64,000 nt of DNA from JADJXV01 sp046328995 (GCA_046328995.1 JAXLVN010000001.1:558001-622000); one strand, 5' to 3'. Shown: positions 15,697-25,035, counted from the stretch's first letter. Made by a program: numbers and translations. Notes: a model not told the origin generated them from the letters alone.

Positions 15697-15727
15697 ACTT
15701 ACGGGCTGTTGTAGCAACAGCCCGGAC
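15697..15727 (-). repeat. Partial repeat end R9 / hairpin after the ABC exporter
   Basis: GTACTTACGGGCTGTTGTAG followed by CAACAGCCCGGAC. The hairpin CGGGCTGTTG/CAACAGCCCG, followed by GAC, corresponds in position and outline to the right end of R1-R8, with several stem positions changed on both sides, so the stem is kept while the sequence differs. It lies about 55 nt past the stop of the ABC exporter gene and may act as its terminator; it marks the right border of the repeat-bearing region. The left part of the repeat is not recognisable here. Confidence 0.5.
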
Positions 15728-15781
15728 GAAAACAAACACCACCAGCCGTTCATTGAACAAAGCCGAAATGGCCGAAATTAC

Positions 15782-17968
15782 TTAATTCCCCAACTCCAAC
15801 TGATTCTTCACCAGATGATAATACATTCCCCGTGCTGCGGTGAGTTCGTCGTGGGTGCCGCGCTCGACGATTGTTCCTCGGTCGAGAACGAGGATTTGGT
15901 CGGCGTTTTTGACAGTGCTGAGGCGGTGGGCGATGACGAGAACCGTCTTGCCGGCGCAGAATTTGCTGAGCTTTTCCATGATGGCGCGTTCGTTGTTGGC
16001 GTCTAAGGCGCTTGTGGCTTCGTCGAAGAAGAGATAATCGGGGTTTTTATAGACTGCACGTGCGATGAGTATCCGTTGCTTTTGTCCCTGACTTAGTCCA
16101 TGCCCGTCCTGCCCTATTTTCGTCGTGTAACCGAGCGGAAGAGATTCGATAAATTCTTTGATATTCGCTACTTCCACGGCATACATGAGGCGTTCGCGGT
16201 TGATGTGTTCGTCTCCAGGCGCCACATTTCGGGCAATCGTATCCGAGAAAATAAACCCGTCCTGCATCACCACCCCGCAATGCTCCCGCCATACTTTGGT
16301 GCTGAGATTGTCGATAGATGTATTGCCGATGCGAATATCACCGGTAGTGGGCTTGTAGAATTTCAGGAGTAACTTCAGGAGTGTTGTTTTCCCGCTTCCA
16401 CTTACGCCGACGATTGCTGTCGTCTTCCCTGCCGGAATCGTGCAGTCAATTCCCGACAAAGTCGGCTCGGCATGAGGATTATCATAATGGAAATTCACGC
16501 TGCTCATACGGATCGTTTTGTCATTCGGCATCTCCTCGAGCAGCTCCGCTTCGTCATTTTCCTCATCGTCTTTCGTGTGAATCTCTTTGATCCGCTCAAG
16601 ACTCAGGCGCGCATCCTGCGCTGTCGAGAAGAATCCAAGTAATTGATCTATAGGACTATTAAGCGCGCCGATGATATAGGACACCGACATCATCATACCA
16701 AGCGTCATGTTACCGTGAATTACTTCACTTGCCGCCAGAAAGGTAATGATGATATTTTTCAACTCATTGATAAATAAGAGTCCCGCTTGCTGATATTGCC
16801 CCAAGCTCAAGCTTTTCACCGTAATCTGGAATAAATTCGCCTGCAAACGTTCCCATTCCCAGCGTTTTTCTGTTTCGATGGTGTTGAGCTTGATTTCCTG
16901 CATGCCGTTGATGAGTTGGATGAGCGAACTCTGATTCTCACTCATTTTTGCGAACCGTCTATAGTCGAGTTCGGCTCGCTTGCGCATAAATACAAACACC
17001 CAGCCAACAGCCGCACAGCTTCCGATACCGAAAATCAGCGCCATTTTCATACTATAGACAGCCATTAATATTCCAAAAACTACGATATTAATGATGGAGA
17101 AAATGACATTTAATCCGTTGCTGGTCAGGAATCCTTCGACGCGCTTATGGTCGCCGATTCTCTGCAAAATATCGCCGATCATTTTTGTATCAAAATACGA
17201 CATCGGGAGCTTCATGAGCTTCATCAGGAAGTCGGAAACGATGGAGATATTTATTCGTGCGCCGATGTGGAGTAATATCCAACTGCGTATGAATTCAACA
17301 CTTGTGCGACTCACAAACAGCACAAGCTGCGCTACGAGCATGAGCGTGACAAAGTCAGTATTCTGCGTGTTTACTCCATAATCAACCAGCGATTGGGTAA
17401 GAAGCGGAAAGAGTAAACCGATCAGACTCCCCACCACTGCGCCCAACACAAGCTGCACGATATGCCGTTTATATCCTGTGAGATAGGCAAATAAAAACCC
17501 GAATCCTTTCCCTGCCTGATTACGTTCGTCCTTCATGGCTTTGAAGTCAGGAGTCGGCTCGAGCATGAGCACTATTCCCTGTTCTTTCCCGCTACTCGCC
17601 CATTCATCGAGGAAATCTTTCTTCGTATAGGTGATGATACCATGCGCGGGATCGCCAATCGTGAGCACATTACCCGCTACTTTATACAGCACGACAAAGT
17701 GATTCTGCCGCCAATGAAGAATACATGGTAAGGGAATTTCCTGTAATTGGTCAAAGTGAATACGCCCGGCTCTTGTTTTAAAGCCGATCGACTCAGCAGC
17801 ATCGCTGAGCCCGCGTAAAGGAACGCCTTCGCGGGTGATATAGCTCCGGTCGCGGAGGGTTTGGAGTCGGTAGGTCTTGCCGTAATACTTGGCAATCATT
17901 CGCACACAGGTCGGACCACAATCTTTCGAATCATATTGTTTATAAAAGGGATAACGTAACCTAACCAT
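15782..17968 (-). CDS. C39-peptidase ABC exporter
   Basis: 728 residues. Residues 1-130 form a C39 cysteine-peptidase domain: YDSKDCGPTCVRMIAKYYGK carries the catalytic Cys17, RQNHFVVLYKV the His and IGDPAHG the Asp. Residues about 165-450 form the six-helix ABC exporter membrane domain. The C-terminal ATPase has Walker A GVSGSGKTTLLKLL, signature LSQGQKQRILIARA, Walker B YLFFDEATSALD and the switch His in VIAHRLSTV. Such half-transporters cut double-glycine leaders and export the peptide. All key residues are present. No HlyD-type adaptor, peptide precursor or maturase gene is nearby, so the substrate is unknown. Confidence 0.93.
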   Translation of the reverse strand: MVRLRYPFYKQYDSKDCGPTCVRMIAKYYGKTYRLQTLRDRSYITREGVPLRGLSDAAESIGFKTRAGRIHFDQLQEIPLPCILHWRQNHFVVLYKVAGNVLTIGDPAHGIITYTKKDFLDEWASSGKEQGIVLMLEPTPDFKAMKDERNQAGKGFGFLFAYLTGYKRHIVQLVLGAVVGSLIGLLFPLLTQSLVDYGVNTQNTDFVTLMLVAQLVLFVSRTSVEFIRSWILLHIGARINISIVSDFLMKLMKLPMSYFDTKMIGDILQRIGDHKRVEGFLTSNGLNVIFSIINIVVFGILMAVYSMKMALIFGIGSCAAVGWVFVFMRKRAELDYRRFAKMSENQSSLIQLINGMQEIKLNTIETEKRWEWERLQANLFQITVKSLSLGQYQQAGLLFINELKNIIITFLAASEVIHGNMTLGMMMSVSYIIGALNSPIDQLLGFFSTAQDARLSLERIKEIHTKDDEENDEAELLEEMPNDKTIRMSSVNFHYDNPHAEPTLSGIDCTIPAGKTTAIVGVSGSGKTTLLKLLLKFYKPTTGDIRIGNTSIDNLSTKVWREHCGVVMQDGFIFSDTIARNVAPGDEHINRERLMYAVEVANIKEFIESLPLGYTTKIGQDGHGLSQGQKQRILIARAVYKNPDYLFFDEATSALDANNERAIMEKLSKFCAGKTVLVIAHRLSTVKNADQILVLDRGTIVERGTHDELTAARGMYYHLVKNQLELGN

Positions 17969-18216
17969 GAATGCGCTTTGGAATTACTGGAGAGAAGAAT
18001 GGGTCTAGATAATCTGTCAGTATGCAATTTATGGAAAATTCTTGTGGTAGAGTACTGCCGTCCTGCGGAATTGAGTGCAATCCTCATCGGTCATTGATTT
18101 TTGGTAAATAATGAACGCTCATTTTTCTACTTCCTAAAAAAACGATAAATTACTCACAAACTATGGTGTTGTGACTGAACTTTGTTCCTTCTTCGTTCCT
18201 AATTCTTGAGATACGT

Positions 18217-20226
18217 ATGCGCTTTGTTTTCTGTTTGCTTCTCCTCGTTGTCGGCTCTTCTCTCCCGTCCTTCGCCGCTGTCTCCCGCCTTGACTCCTTG
18301 AAAACCGTATTGCAGCGTTCGCCGATGGATACTTCCCGTACGCGGCTCATGACCGAAATTGCGGCTGAATATTTCTCTCTCGGTCAGGCAGAAGCATGCC
18401 GTGCACTTGCGGAAGAATTACGCGTGTACGGCATGAAGATCGGCGACAACACAGCATTAGGTAAATCATTGATGATACTGGGTAATATTGCCTTTCAGCA
18501 GAAAAAACATGACAGCGCTCAGCATTATTTTTTACGCGCGTTTTCTGCTGCTTCTCCCATACATGATGATGTAACGGCAGGCCGTGGACTCTTAGGCGCA
18601 GGTCTTGTGGAACGGGAGTATAGCAATCTCGATAAAGCATTAGACTATTTTCTACAAGCCAAGCCGTTTCTGCTGCGTTCGAAGAATGCTCGCTATGTCA
18701 ATTACCTGTACAATAATATCGGCGGTGTCTATACCTTCAAAGCAGACCTTGCGGGTGAAGTTCAAGTGAGGAAAGAACTCTTCGCCTGGAATACGTCCAT
18801 GCATGATACCGTCTATATGGCGCAGACCTGTAATGGTATTGCGTTGCTCTACGCCTACAAGGGACTCTATAAAGAAGCAATTCCATGGGCAGAGAAAGCT
18901 GTGCGATTGTATAAATCGTTGCAACGCTTTGCAGATGTGTCGAACTCGTATCTTACGATCGGCGAAGCGCATTTAAAGCTTGGTCATTATGACATTGCCA
19001 TCGAAAAGTATCTTGAATGCTATTCCCTTGCCGAGAAAGCCGGCAGCATGGAAGGCATGGCCAACACGCTTACAAATATCGCCGGAATCTACTACGACTT
19101 ACATAATTATGATGAGTCCAAGCGCTATTTTGAGAGAGCACTCGCGATCTATTCCTCAATGCCTGTCATCGATCGTATTGAAAATAATAAAGCCATTTGC
19201 CATAATGCAATCGGTGAGATTTACTTTCAACAGGGAAAGTATGACAAAGCATTACAAGAATTCAATGCAGCTCTTCTTCAGCTCTCCCTGCATCCCAATA
19301 TCTCCACGACTGCATCCTGTAAGCAGTATATTTCTCAAGTCTATTATGTGAAGAAAGACTATGCGACTGCTCTTGAATATCTGCGCGAGTCACTTCGCCT
19401 CTACGAGTCAGTCATTGAAAATGAAGGTATAGCTTCCTCGCTTGCTTCCATGGCTGAAGTCCATTTTGCACTCAAAAATTATGACTCGACCGTGTTTTTT
19501 GGAGAAAAAAGTCTGACCTATTCTACGCTCACGAATATTCAAAAGCAACTTCAGGTAACGTACGATATCCTGAGTCAGGCGTATCATGCCAAGCACAACG
19601 AACCAAAAGCGTACAGCTACCTTCTCCGTGCATATCAACTAAAAGACAGTTTGCTGACCTTCGATAAAACCCGTGAAATCGGCAAGATAGAAGCGAGCTA
19701 TCAAATGAAGAAAAAGCAGGAAGAAGAGCAGCGCGCGCAGGAAATCCGCTTCAGACAGACAGAAGAAGCCCGTCAACGGAAAAATAATATTGAATATCTC
19801 GGGATTTTGATATTTGTGATTGGTTCGCTGGTGCTATTATACTTCATCCGCAAAACAGGTGTGAAGGCCACGCTAATTGAACGCTATGTGTTCCTGCTCT
19901 TTTTATTGGTCTTCGAATTTGTCGGCCTGCTGCTCAATGATCCTATCAACAGTATAGCCGGTGGCGATCAACTTATCAATCTTCTGGCTGCCGTGGTAAT
20001 AGCAGTCATCCTCACTCCTATTCATACTGTACTTCATACCTTTATCGTTAAGAAACTTTTGCCGAAACAGGTCAATGCCAAGATGTATGAACAGTCAATA
20101 CTATCGGATGTCGGGAATAGGAAGAAGTCATTTCCACCGTTGAGTTCATCGAGTATTGACAATAAAGCCCACGACACACCAAGCCCTACAAACGATGACT
20201 CAACTCCCGGACCGCCTTTATCATAA
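18217..20226 (+). CDS. TPR protein with C-terminal membrane helices
   Basis: 669 residues. Signal peptide RFVFCLLLLVVGSSLPSFA, then about ten tetratricopeptide units from residue 30 to 480 (for example SNSYLTIGEAHLKLGHYDIA and AICHNAIGEIYFQQGKYDKA), a charged coiled coil with KKKQEEEQRAQEIRFRQTEE (about 490-520), and three membrane helices: EYLGILIFVIGSLVLLYFI, RYVFLLFLLVFEFVGLLL and LINLLAAVVIAVILTPI. In Bacteroidota a TPR-coil-TM arrangement often precedes a kinase or regulator domain, but here only membrane segments and a Ser/Pro-rich tail follow. It probably displays TPRs in the periplasm. It stands alone, diverging from the ABC exporter across a 248 nt gap in which I see no other gene. 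Confidence 0.82.
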   Translation: MRFVFCLLLLVVGSSLPSFAAVSRLDSLKTVLQRSPMDTSRTRLMTEIAAEYFSLGQAEACRALAEELRVYGMKIGDNTALGKSLMILGNIAFQQKKHDSAQHYFLRAFSAASPIHDDVTAGRGLLGAGLVEREYSNLDKALDYFLQAKPFLLRSKNARYVNYLYNNIGGVYTFKADLAGEVQVRKELFAWNTSMHDTVYMAQTCNGIALLYAYKGLYKEAIPWAEKAVRLYKSLQRFADVSNSYLTIGEAHLKLGHYDIAIEKYLECYSLAEKAGSMEGMANTLTNIAGIYYDLHNYDESKRYFERALAIYSSMPVIDRIENNKAICHNAIGEIYFQQGKYDKALQEFNAALLQLSLHPNISTTASCKQYISQVYYVKKDYATALEYLRESLRLYESVIENEGIASSLASMAEVHFALKNYDSTVFFGEKSLTYSTLTNIQKQLQVTYDILSQAYHAKHNEPKAYSYLLRAYQLKDSLLTFDKTREIGKIEASYQMKKKQEEEQRAQEIRFRQTEEARQRKNNIEYLGILIFVIGSLVLLYFIRKTGVKATLIERYVFLLFLLVFEFVGLLLNDPINSIAGGDQLINLLAAVVIAVILTPIHTVLHTFIVKKLLPKQVNAKMYEQSILSDVGNRKKSFPPLSSSSIDNKAHDTPSPTNDDSTPGPPLS

Positions 20227-20291
20227 TTGTCACGCCAAGTAGCAGGTTTATTATCAAGTTATAAAGATATTCATATAGTAATTATTACCAT

Positions 20292-20408
20292 ACTGTCATT
20301 CTGAGCCCTTCTTAGGGTGAAGAATCGAAACTTGCTGTATGACCCTACCCTTTACGACATCAACACGTTTCGATTCTTCAGCCCCTTCGACTCCTTACCA
20401 ATGACAGT
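20292..20408. repeat. Palindromic REP/MITE-like repeat, copy 1
   Basis: 117 bp beginning ACTGTCATT and ending AATGACAGT (9 bp perfect inverted ends). Inside are GAAGAATCGAAACTTG and the opposing CGTTTCGATTCTTC, giving a long hairpin. The other copy lies at 22937-23046. Elements starting TGTCATTCTGAG with a GAAGAATC core are widespread in Bacteroidota and related genomes. Together with the next entry and a stray CAGAATGACA near 20555, it accounts for most of the gene-free stretch between 20227 and 20605. Confidence 0.75.
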
Positions 20409-20447
20409 TTATAACGTGTTCATTTTATATGACTTGCATTCGTATAA

Positions 20448-20530
20448 GAGAAAGAGTTTCCCACAGAGTTTCACAGAGTTTTTCACAGAGTTCACAGCGG
20501 AATACTGCTGTGTGTGACTCTGTGAGCATA
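20448..20530. repeat. Short direct repeats CACAGAGTT
   Basis: Three to four copies of (T)CACAGAGTT spaced 10-12 bp apart, followed by a CACAGCGGAATACTGCTGTG palindrome. Non-coding. It looks like a small repeat of the kind scattered in intergenic DNA; no function is evident. Confidence 0.55.
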
Positions 20531-20605
20531 CCCTTTTTAAAAGTTTTTAATTAGGCCTTCAGAATGACATACTTTTTAATCTATTTTCGTAGTACACGAC
20601 CAATA

Positions 20606-20989
20606 TTACCGTTTCAATTCCTGCTGCGCCCGTCGCTGCGCAGAATCCATAATCGCTTTTAGTACTTCGGGTGTATGTGAATATTCCATAAACTGCTGCC
20701 CGAAGCTGCGCTGGTCATAGCCGTGCTTTGCCATGATACTGGTCACTCCGCTATCTGCCTTGATGCTGTCCTGGATCTGTTCGCGGGCGATGAGGATTTC
20801 CATGTAGGTTTGGGTAAAATTCTCTTTTTTGTCCGTCCAGCCGTCTTCGGAACAGCTTGTGAGACTACAAAATATGCTCACTAGAAGAACTAAAAGAACG
20901 CCTGGACGGCAAGGGTGACCGCAAACTGTCGATGGGATTTGAGCTGAGGGAATCAATTGATTCATGAAATAATAATAGCCGATTCGCAT
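20606..20989 (-). CDS. Small lipoprotein, DUF4296-like
   Basis: 127 residues; an internal Met at 20965 (MNQLIPSAQIPS) is an alternative start. A hydrophobic stretch LLVLLVSIFCSLTSC ends in a lipobox with the lipidated Cys near residue 46, so the mature protein is about 80 residues. FTQTYMEILIAREQIQ, SIMAKHGYDQRSFGQQFMEY and TPEVLKAIMDSAQRRAQQEL form the helical pattern of DUF4296, small Bacteroidota lipoproteins of unknown function. A long positively charged lead before the hydrophobic core makes the exact start uncertain. Confidence 0.65.
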   Translation of the reverse strand: MRIGYYYFMNQLIPSAQIPSTVCGHPCRPGVLLVLLVSIFCSLTSCSEDGWTDKKENFTQTYMEILIAREQIQDSIKADSGVTSIMAKHGYDQRSFGQQFMEYSHTPEVLKAIMDSAQRRAQQELKR

Positions 20990-21033
20990 ATATTTTGAGT
21001 AGATTGTTTGATAGTTGCTCGAAATTTTGTTTA

Positions 21034-21065
21034 TTGCCGTTTGATTTGCTGTAAAATTACGGCAA
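21034..21065. promoter_or_regulatory. Inverted repeat upstream of aspS
   Basis: TTGCCGT (21034-21040) and ACGGCAA (21059-21065) are perfect inverted repeats separated by 18 nt, ending 48 nt before the aspS start. This could be an operator or part of a leader hairpin. No further support. Confidence 0.25.
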
Positions 21066-21112
21066 AATTGAAGAACAATGACCTTTTACAAACTACTTGA
21101 CGGAATCGAACA

Positions 21113-22891
21113 ATGATTTTTAGGAAAAGAACGCACACGTGTGGTGAATTGCGCACGGAGAATTCGGGTGAGAAAATTGTCCTCAACGGCTGGGTGAATT
21201 CCCATAGAAATATGGGAGGTCTGATGTTTATCGATGTGCGAGACCGTTATGGTATCACACAAGCGGTAATCCTCCCGGATGTCGCCCCCGAGCTCGCTGA
21301 ACGTGCCAAGGAAATCCGTTCGGAATTCGTTGTGTGGATCGCCGGCACCGTGCGCGAGCGCGAGAACCCGAACAAAAACATCCCAACCGGCCTCATCGAA
21401 GTGCTCGTCGAGGAATTCGAGATTATCAACCGTTCGGAAGTGCCCCCATTTGAAATTTCGTCCGAAACCAATGCCAACGAAGAGCTTCGTCTCACCTATC
21501 GTTACCTCGATATGCGCCGCCCTGATTTACAGAAAAAGTTTATCCTCCGGAATCATCTCTATCAGATTACTCATCAATACTTTGCGCAGCATAACTTTCT
21601 CGAATTCGAGACGCCGATATTGACCAAATCAACTCCTGAAGGCGCGCGCGATTATCTTGTGCCAAGCCGCGTGCACAAGGGTAATTTTTATGCCCTGCCG
21701 CAATCGCCGCAACTCTACAAACAAATTCTGATGATGAGCGGTTTTGATAGATATATGCAGATTGTAAAGTGTTTTAGAGATGAAGACTTACGCGCCGACC
21801 GCCAACCGGAATTCACCCAAATTGACGTGGAAATGTCATTCATCGAACAAGATGATATCCTCACCATTGCCGAGAATTTCACGGCAAAAGCTTGGAAAGA
21901 AATTCTTGGGTATGAAGTAGCCACACCTTTCAAACGCATGACGTTCAACGAATGTATGACACGTTATGGAAGCGACAAACCGGACCTTCGTTATGGTCTT
22001 GAGCTTACAGAAATTACTGATATTGTTCGGAATTCCGGCTTTTCGGTATTCACAAATGCAATTGCCAAGAAAGACGGTACTGTAGCTCTCCTCAATGCCA
22101 AAGGATGCGCTGAATTCTCCCGTAAACAGCTCGATGAACTCACCGATTACGCCAAAAAATATGGAGCCGGCGGACTCGCGTGGATGAAATTTACGGATGG
22201 CGCGGTGACGAGTCCGATCGCGAAATTCCTTACCGAAGATGAGATTGCAGCGATTAAGTCTGCCTCGAATGCTGTCGATGGTGATTTACTCTTGATTGCA
22301 GCTGATGAGTGGGAACGTTGTTTTACGATTCTCGGAGCATTGCGCACCGAAGTAGCTCGCAGAACCGGAATATTGGACAGTGTAAAGGGTACATTTTCGT
22401 TCCATTGGGTGGTGGAATTCCCGCTTTTGGAGTATTCTGAAGAGGAAAACCGCTACATCGCGCGGCATCATCCGTTCACGGCACCGATGGCGGAAGACGT
22501 TCATTTGCTCGACACGACGCCCGAAAAAGCGCGCGCGCAGACACATGATTTGGTGATAAACGGCTATGAAGCAGCAGGCGGAAGTATAAGAATTCATCAG
22601 AATGCGGTGCAGCAGAGAATGTTTGATTTGATTGGGCTTACAATAGAAGAAGCAGAACAGAAATTCGGCTTTTTGCTTACTGCACTCAAGTTCGGCGCTC
22701 CTCCTCATGGTGGAATTGCCTTTGGATTAGACAGACTTGCGATGTTGCTGGCAAGCACAGATAATATCCGCGAAGTAATTGCATTTCCTAAAACAACGAG
22801 CGCTCTTTCGCTGATGGATGGATGTCCGTCAGAAGTCGTCGATGAGCAATTGAAGAATTTGGGAATTGCGCTGCGTACGGTGGAGAAGTAA
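21113..22891 (+). CDS. aspS: Aspartate-tRNA ligase
   Basis: 592 residues, typical for the bacterial enzyme, which charges tRNA-Asp (or tRNA-Asp/Asn in the non-discriminating form). An N-terminal OB-fold anticodon-binding domain (VLNGWVNSHRNMGGLMFIDV) is followed by the class II core: motif 1 region RYLDMRRPDLQKKFILRN, LPQSPQLYKQILMMSGFDRY, motif 2 with CFRDEDLRADRQPEFTQIDV, the bacterial GAD insertion domain (about residues 290-420), and motif 3 GGIAFGLDRLAMLLAST. All motifs are intact. Whether it is discriminating cannot be settled by eye. Monocistronic, flanked by REP-like repeats. Confidence 0.97.
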   Translation: MIFRKRTHTCGELRTENSGEKIVLNGWVNSHRNMGGLMFIDVRDRYGITQAVILPDVAPELAERAKEIRSEFVVWIAGTVRERENPNKNIPTGLIEVLVEEFEIINRSEVPPFEISSETNANEELRLTYRYLDMRRPDLQKKFILRNHLYQITHQYFAQHNFLEFETPILTKSTPEGARDYLVPSRVHKGNFYALPQSPQLYKQILMMSGFDRYMQIVKCFRDEDLRADRQPEFTQIDVEMSFIEQDDILTIAENFTAKAWKEILGYEVATPFKRMTFNECMTRYGSDKPDLRYGLELTEITDIVRNSGFSVFTNAIAKKDGTVALLNAKGCAEFSRKQLDELTDYAKKYGAGGLAWMKFTDGAVTSPIAKFLTEDEIAAIKSASNAVDGDLLLIAADEWERCFTILGALRTEVARRTGILDSVKGTFSFHWVVEFPLLEYSEEENRYIARHHPFTAPMAEDVHLLDTTPEKARAQTHDLVINGYEAAGGSIRIHQNAVQQRMFDLIGLTIEEAEQKFGFLLTALKFGAPPHGGIAFGLDRLAMLLASTDNIREVIAFPKTTSALSLMDGCPSEVVDEQLKNLGIALRTVEK

Positions 22892-22936
22892 TACTACAAT
22901 GCTGTTAAAATTTGATACTAATGTATTTTAACAACG

Positions 22937-23046
22937 CTGTCATTCTTTGCCCTTCTTAGGGCGAAGAATCGAAACTTGCTGTACGGTCAATCTATTCCCA
23001 TCCTCAAGTTTCGATTCTTCAGTCGAAGACTCCTTCAGAATAACAT
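22937..23046. repeat. Palindromic REP/MITE-like repeat, copy 2
   Basis: Starts GCTGTCATTCTTTGCCC and ends CAGAATAACATGC, with GAAGAATCGAAACTTG and CAAGTTTCGATTCTTC as the inner inverted arms. Same family as the copy at 20292-20408; the middle differs. Located between aspS and speA. Confidence 0.75.
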
Positions 23047-23136
23047 GCTTTATATGTACTATTCGACGAAGCAAAAACCTTTACAAAACAAACAAAAATT
23101 ACCTATAACAAACCCAATTAACAGAAAGAAAAATTG

Positions 23137-25035
23137 ATGAGAAAATGGCGAACAGAAGACGCGGCTGAATTATATAATGTCAATGGCTGGGGAATTAACT
23201 ACTTTGGAATCAACGACAAAGGCAATGTGACGGTGAGTCCGCGGAAGTCCAAGGGTCCGGCGATTGACCTCAAAGAACTAGTCGAAGACTTAATGCTGCG
23301 GGACGTCGCGCTTCCGGTGTTGCTCCGCTTCCCCGATATTTTGGATAACCGTATTGAGAAGATATCCGGGTGTTTTCATATCGCATCCGAGGAATACAAC
23401 TATCAGGGTAATTACTATAATGTCTATCCGATTAAAGTCAATCAGCAGCGTCCGGTGGTCGAGGAAATCGTTCGTCATGGCAAGAAATTCCATATTGGAC
23501 TTGAGGCCGGCTCGAAACCCGAGCTTCATGCCGTACTTGCGATTATGGATAATCCCGACGCACTTATTATCTGTAATGGCTATAAAGATGAGGAATTTAT
23601 CGAGCTTGCACTGCTTGCGCAGAAAATGGGTAAACGCATCTTTATCGTTGTCGAAAAGCTCAACGAACTCAAGCTCATCAAGTCGGTGGCAGAACGTGTG
23701 AATGTACGACCGAATATCGGTATCCGCATCAAGCTTGCGGCATCCGGAAGCGGCAAATGGGAAGAATCCGGCGGCGATCAGAGTAAATTTGGTCTCACGG
23801 CAAGTGAATTACTTGAAGCTATTACCTACGCACGCGAAGCCGATATTCTTGAGTGTATCAAGTTGATTCACTTTCATTTAGGCAGTCAAATTACGAATAT
23901 CCGTAAAATCAAATCCGGACTCCGTGAAGTAGCGCAATTTTATATTCAAATTCAGCAACTTGGTTGTTCGATTGAATTTGTCGATATCGGTGGCGGTTTA
24001 GGCGTCGATTACGACGGTTCACGTTCAAGCGCAAATAACAGTATCAATTACTCAATTCAGGAGTATGCCAATGATGCTATATACACGCTTAAAGACGCAG
24101 CCGACAAAAATGGACTTCCCCATCCTCATTTAATTACGGAGTCGGGGCGCGCGCTGACGGCGCATCATTCGGTATTGGTGTTCAATGTGCTCGAGACCTC
24201 TACTCCACCAAATCTCAGTGAAGAACATCGCAAGATACAGGATAATGATCATGATATCACGCGCGAACTCAAGAAAATTCTCATGAATTTATCTAGCAGG
24301 AGTATGATCGAGTCGTGGCATGATGCGCAGCAAATGAGAGAAGAAGCGCTCGATTTGTTTAGTCTTGGCCTGCTCGACCTGACAATACGTGCTCAAGTGG
24401 AGAGTTTGTATTGGACAATAGCCGGTGAAGTACGTCGCTTGACTGCGGAAATGAAACATCCTCCGGAGGAATTACGCACATTACCCAAGATGCTTGCAGA
24501 TAAGTACTTCTGTAATTTCTCGCTCTTTCAGTCATTGCCGGATTCGTGGGCAATTGATCAGCTCTTCCCTATTATGCCGATACATCGCTTGCAGGAAAAA
24601 CCAATGCGTGAGGCAACGCTTCAGGATATAACCTGCGATTCCGACGGTAAGATTGATAAATTTGTCGGACCGAGGGATTTTGTGCCGTATATCCCGGTGC
24701 ATGACTTGAAGGAAGGCGAACCGTATTATTTGGCGGTGTTCTTGGTAGGCGCGTATCAGGAAATTTTGGGTGATTTGCATAATCTCTTCGGCGATACAAA
24801 TGCAGTACACGTCATCACCGACGGTGATGGTTATGAAATCCAGCAAATCCTTGATGGTGAAACGGTTGCCGATGTGCTTGATTATGTGCAGTTCAGCGCT
24901 AAGAAGTTAGTTCGGACCATGGAAACGTGGGTAAGTAATTCGGTCAAAGAAGGCAAGATTTCAGTACTCGAAGGCAAAGAATTCTTAACGATTTACCGTT
25001 CGGGTTTGTATGGATATACATATCTCGAAGTATAA
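23137..25035 (+). CDS. speA: Biosynthetic arginine decarboxylase
   Basis: 632 residues from the ATG at 23137; an in-frame TTG directly before it is not needed, and an AGAAAGA stretch lies upstream. A PLP-dependent fold III decarboxylase making agmatine from arginine, the first step of polyamine synthesis. Visible features are the N-terminal WGINYFGINDKGNVTV, the PLP-lysine region YYNVYPIKVNQQRPVVEEI, GLEAGSKPELHAVLAI, KFGLTASELLEA, IHFHLGSQITNI, VDIGGGLGVDYDGS and ITESGRALTAHHSVLVFNVL. Length and order fit SpeA (about 630-660). No agmatinase gene is nearby. A strong hairpin terminator follows. Confidence 0.96.
   Translation: MRKWRTEDAAELYNVNGWGINYFGINDKGNVTVSPRKSKGPAIDLKELVEDLMLRDVALPVLLRFPDILDNRIEKISGCFHIASEEYNYQGNYYNVYPIKVNQQRPVVEEIVRHGKKFHIGLEAGSKPELHAVLAIMDNPDALIICNGYKDEEFIELALLAQKMGKRIFIVVEKLNELKLIKSVAERVNVRPNIGIRIKLAASGSGKWEESGGDQSKFGLTASELLEAITYAREADILECIKLIHFHLGSQITNIRKIKSGLREVAQFYIQIQQLGCSIEFVDIGGGLGVDYDGSRSSANNSINYSIQEYANDAIYTLKDAADKNGLPHPHLITESGRALTAHHSVLVFNVLETSTPPNLSEEHRKIQDNDHDITRELKKILMNLSSRSMIESWHDAQQMREEALDLFSLGLLDLTIRAQVESLYWTIAGEVRRLTAEMKHPPEELRTLPKMLADKYFCNFSLFQSLPDSWAIDQLFPIMPIHRLQEKPMREATLQDITCDSDGKIDKFVGPRDFVPYIPVHDLKEGEPYYLAVFLVGAYQEILGDLHNLFGDTNAVHVITDGDGYEIQQILDGETVADVLDYVQFSAKKLVRTMETWVSNSVKEGKISVLEGKEFLTIYRSGLYGYTYLEV

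Noticed and set aside
2951..15727. The regularly recurring repeats as a CRISPR array
   Set aside because: Copies are about 110 bp, diverged, separated by whole genes of varying length, and have no short unique spacers or cas genes.
2951..15727. Firm call of a classical integron
   Set aside because: No integrase gene and no attI in the window, and no consistent RYYYAAC/GTTRRRY core pair in the copies I compared; kept as a hypothesis only.
17896..18087. Short minus-strand frame overlapping the start of the ABC exporter as a peptide substrate
   Set aside because: No double-glycine leader, overlaps the exporter start in another frame, and composition is not peptide-precursor-like.
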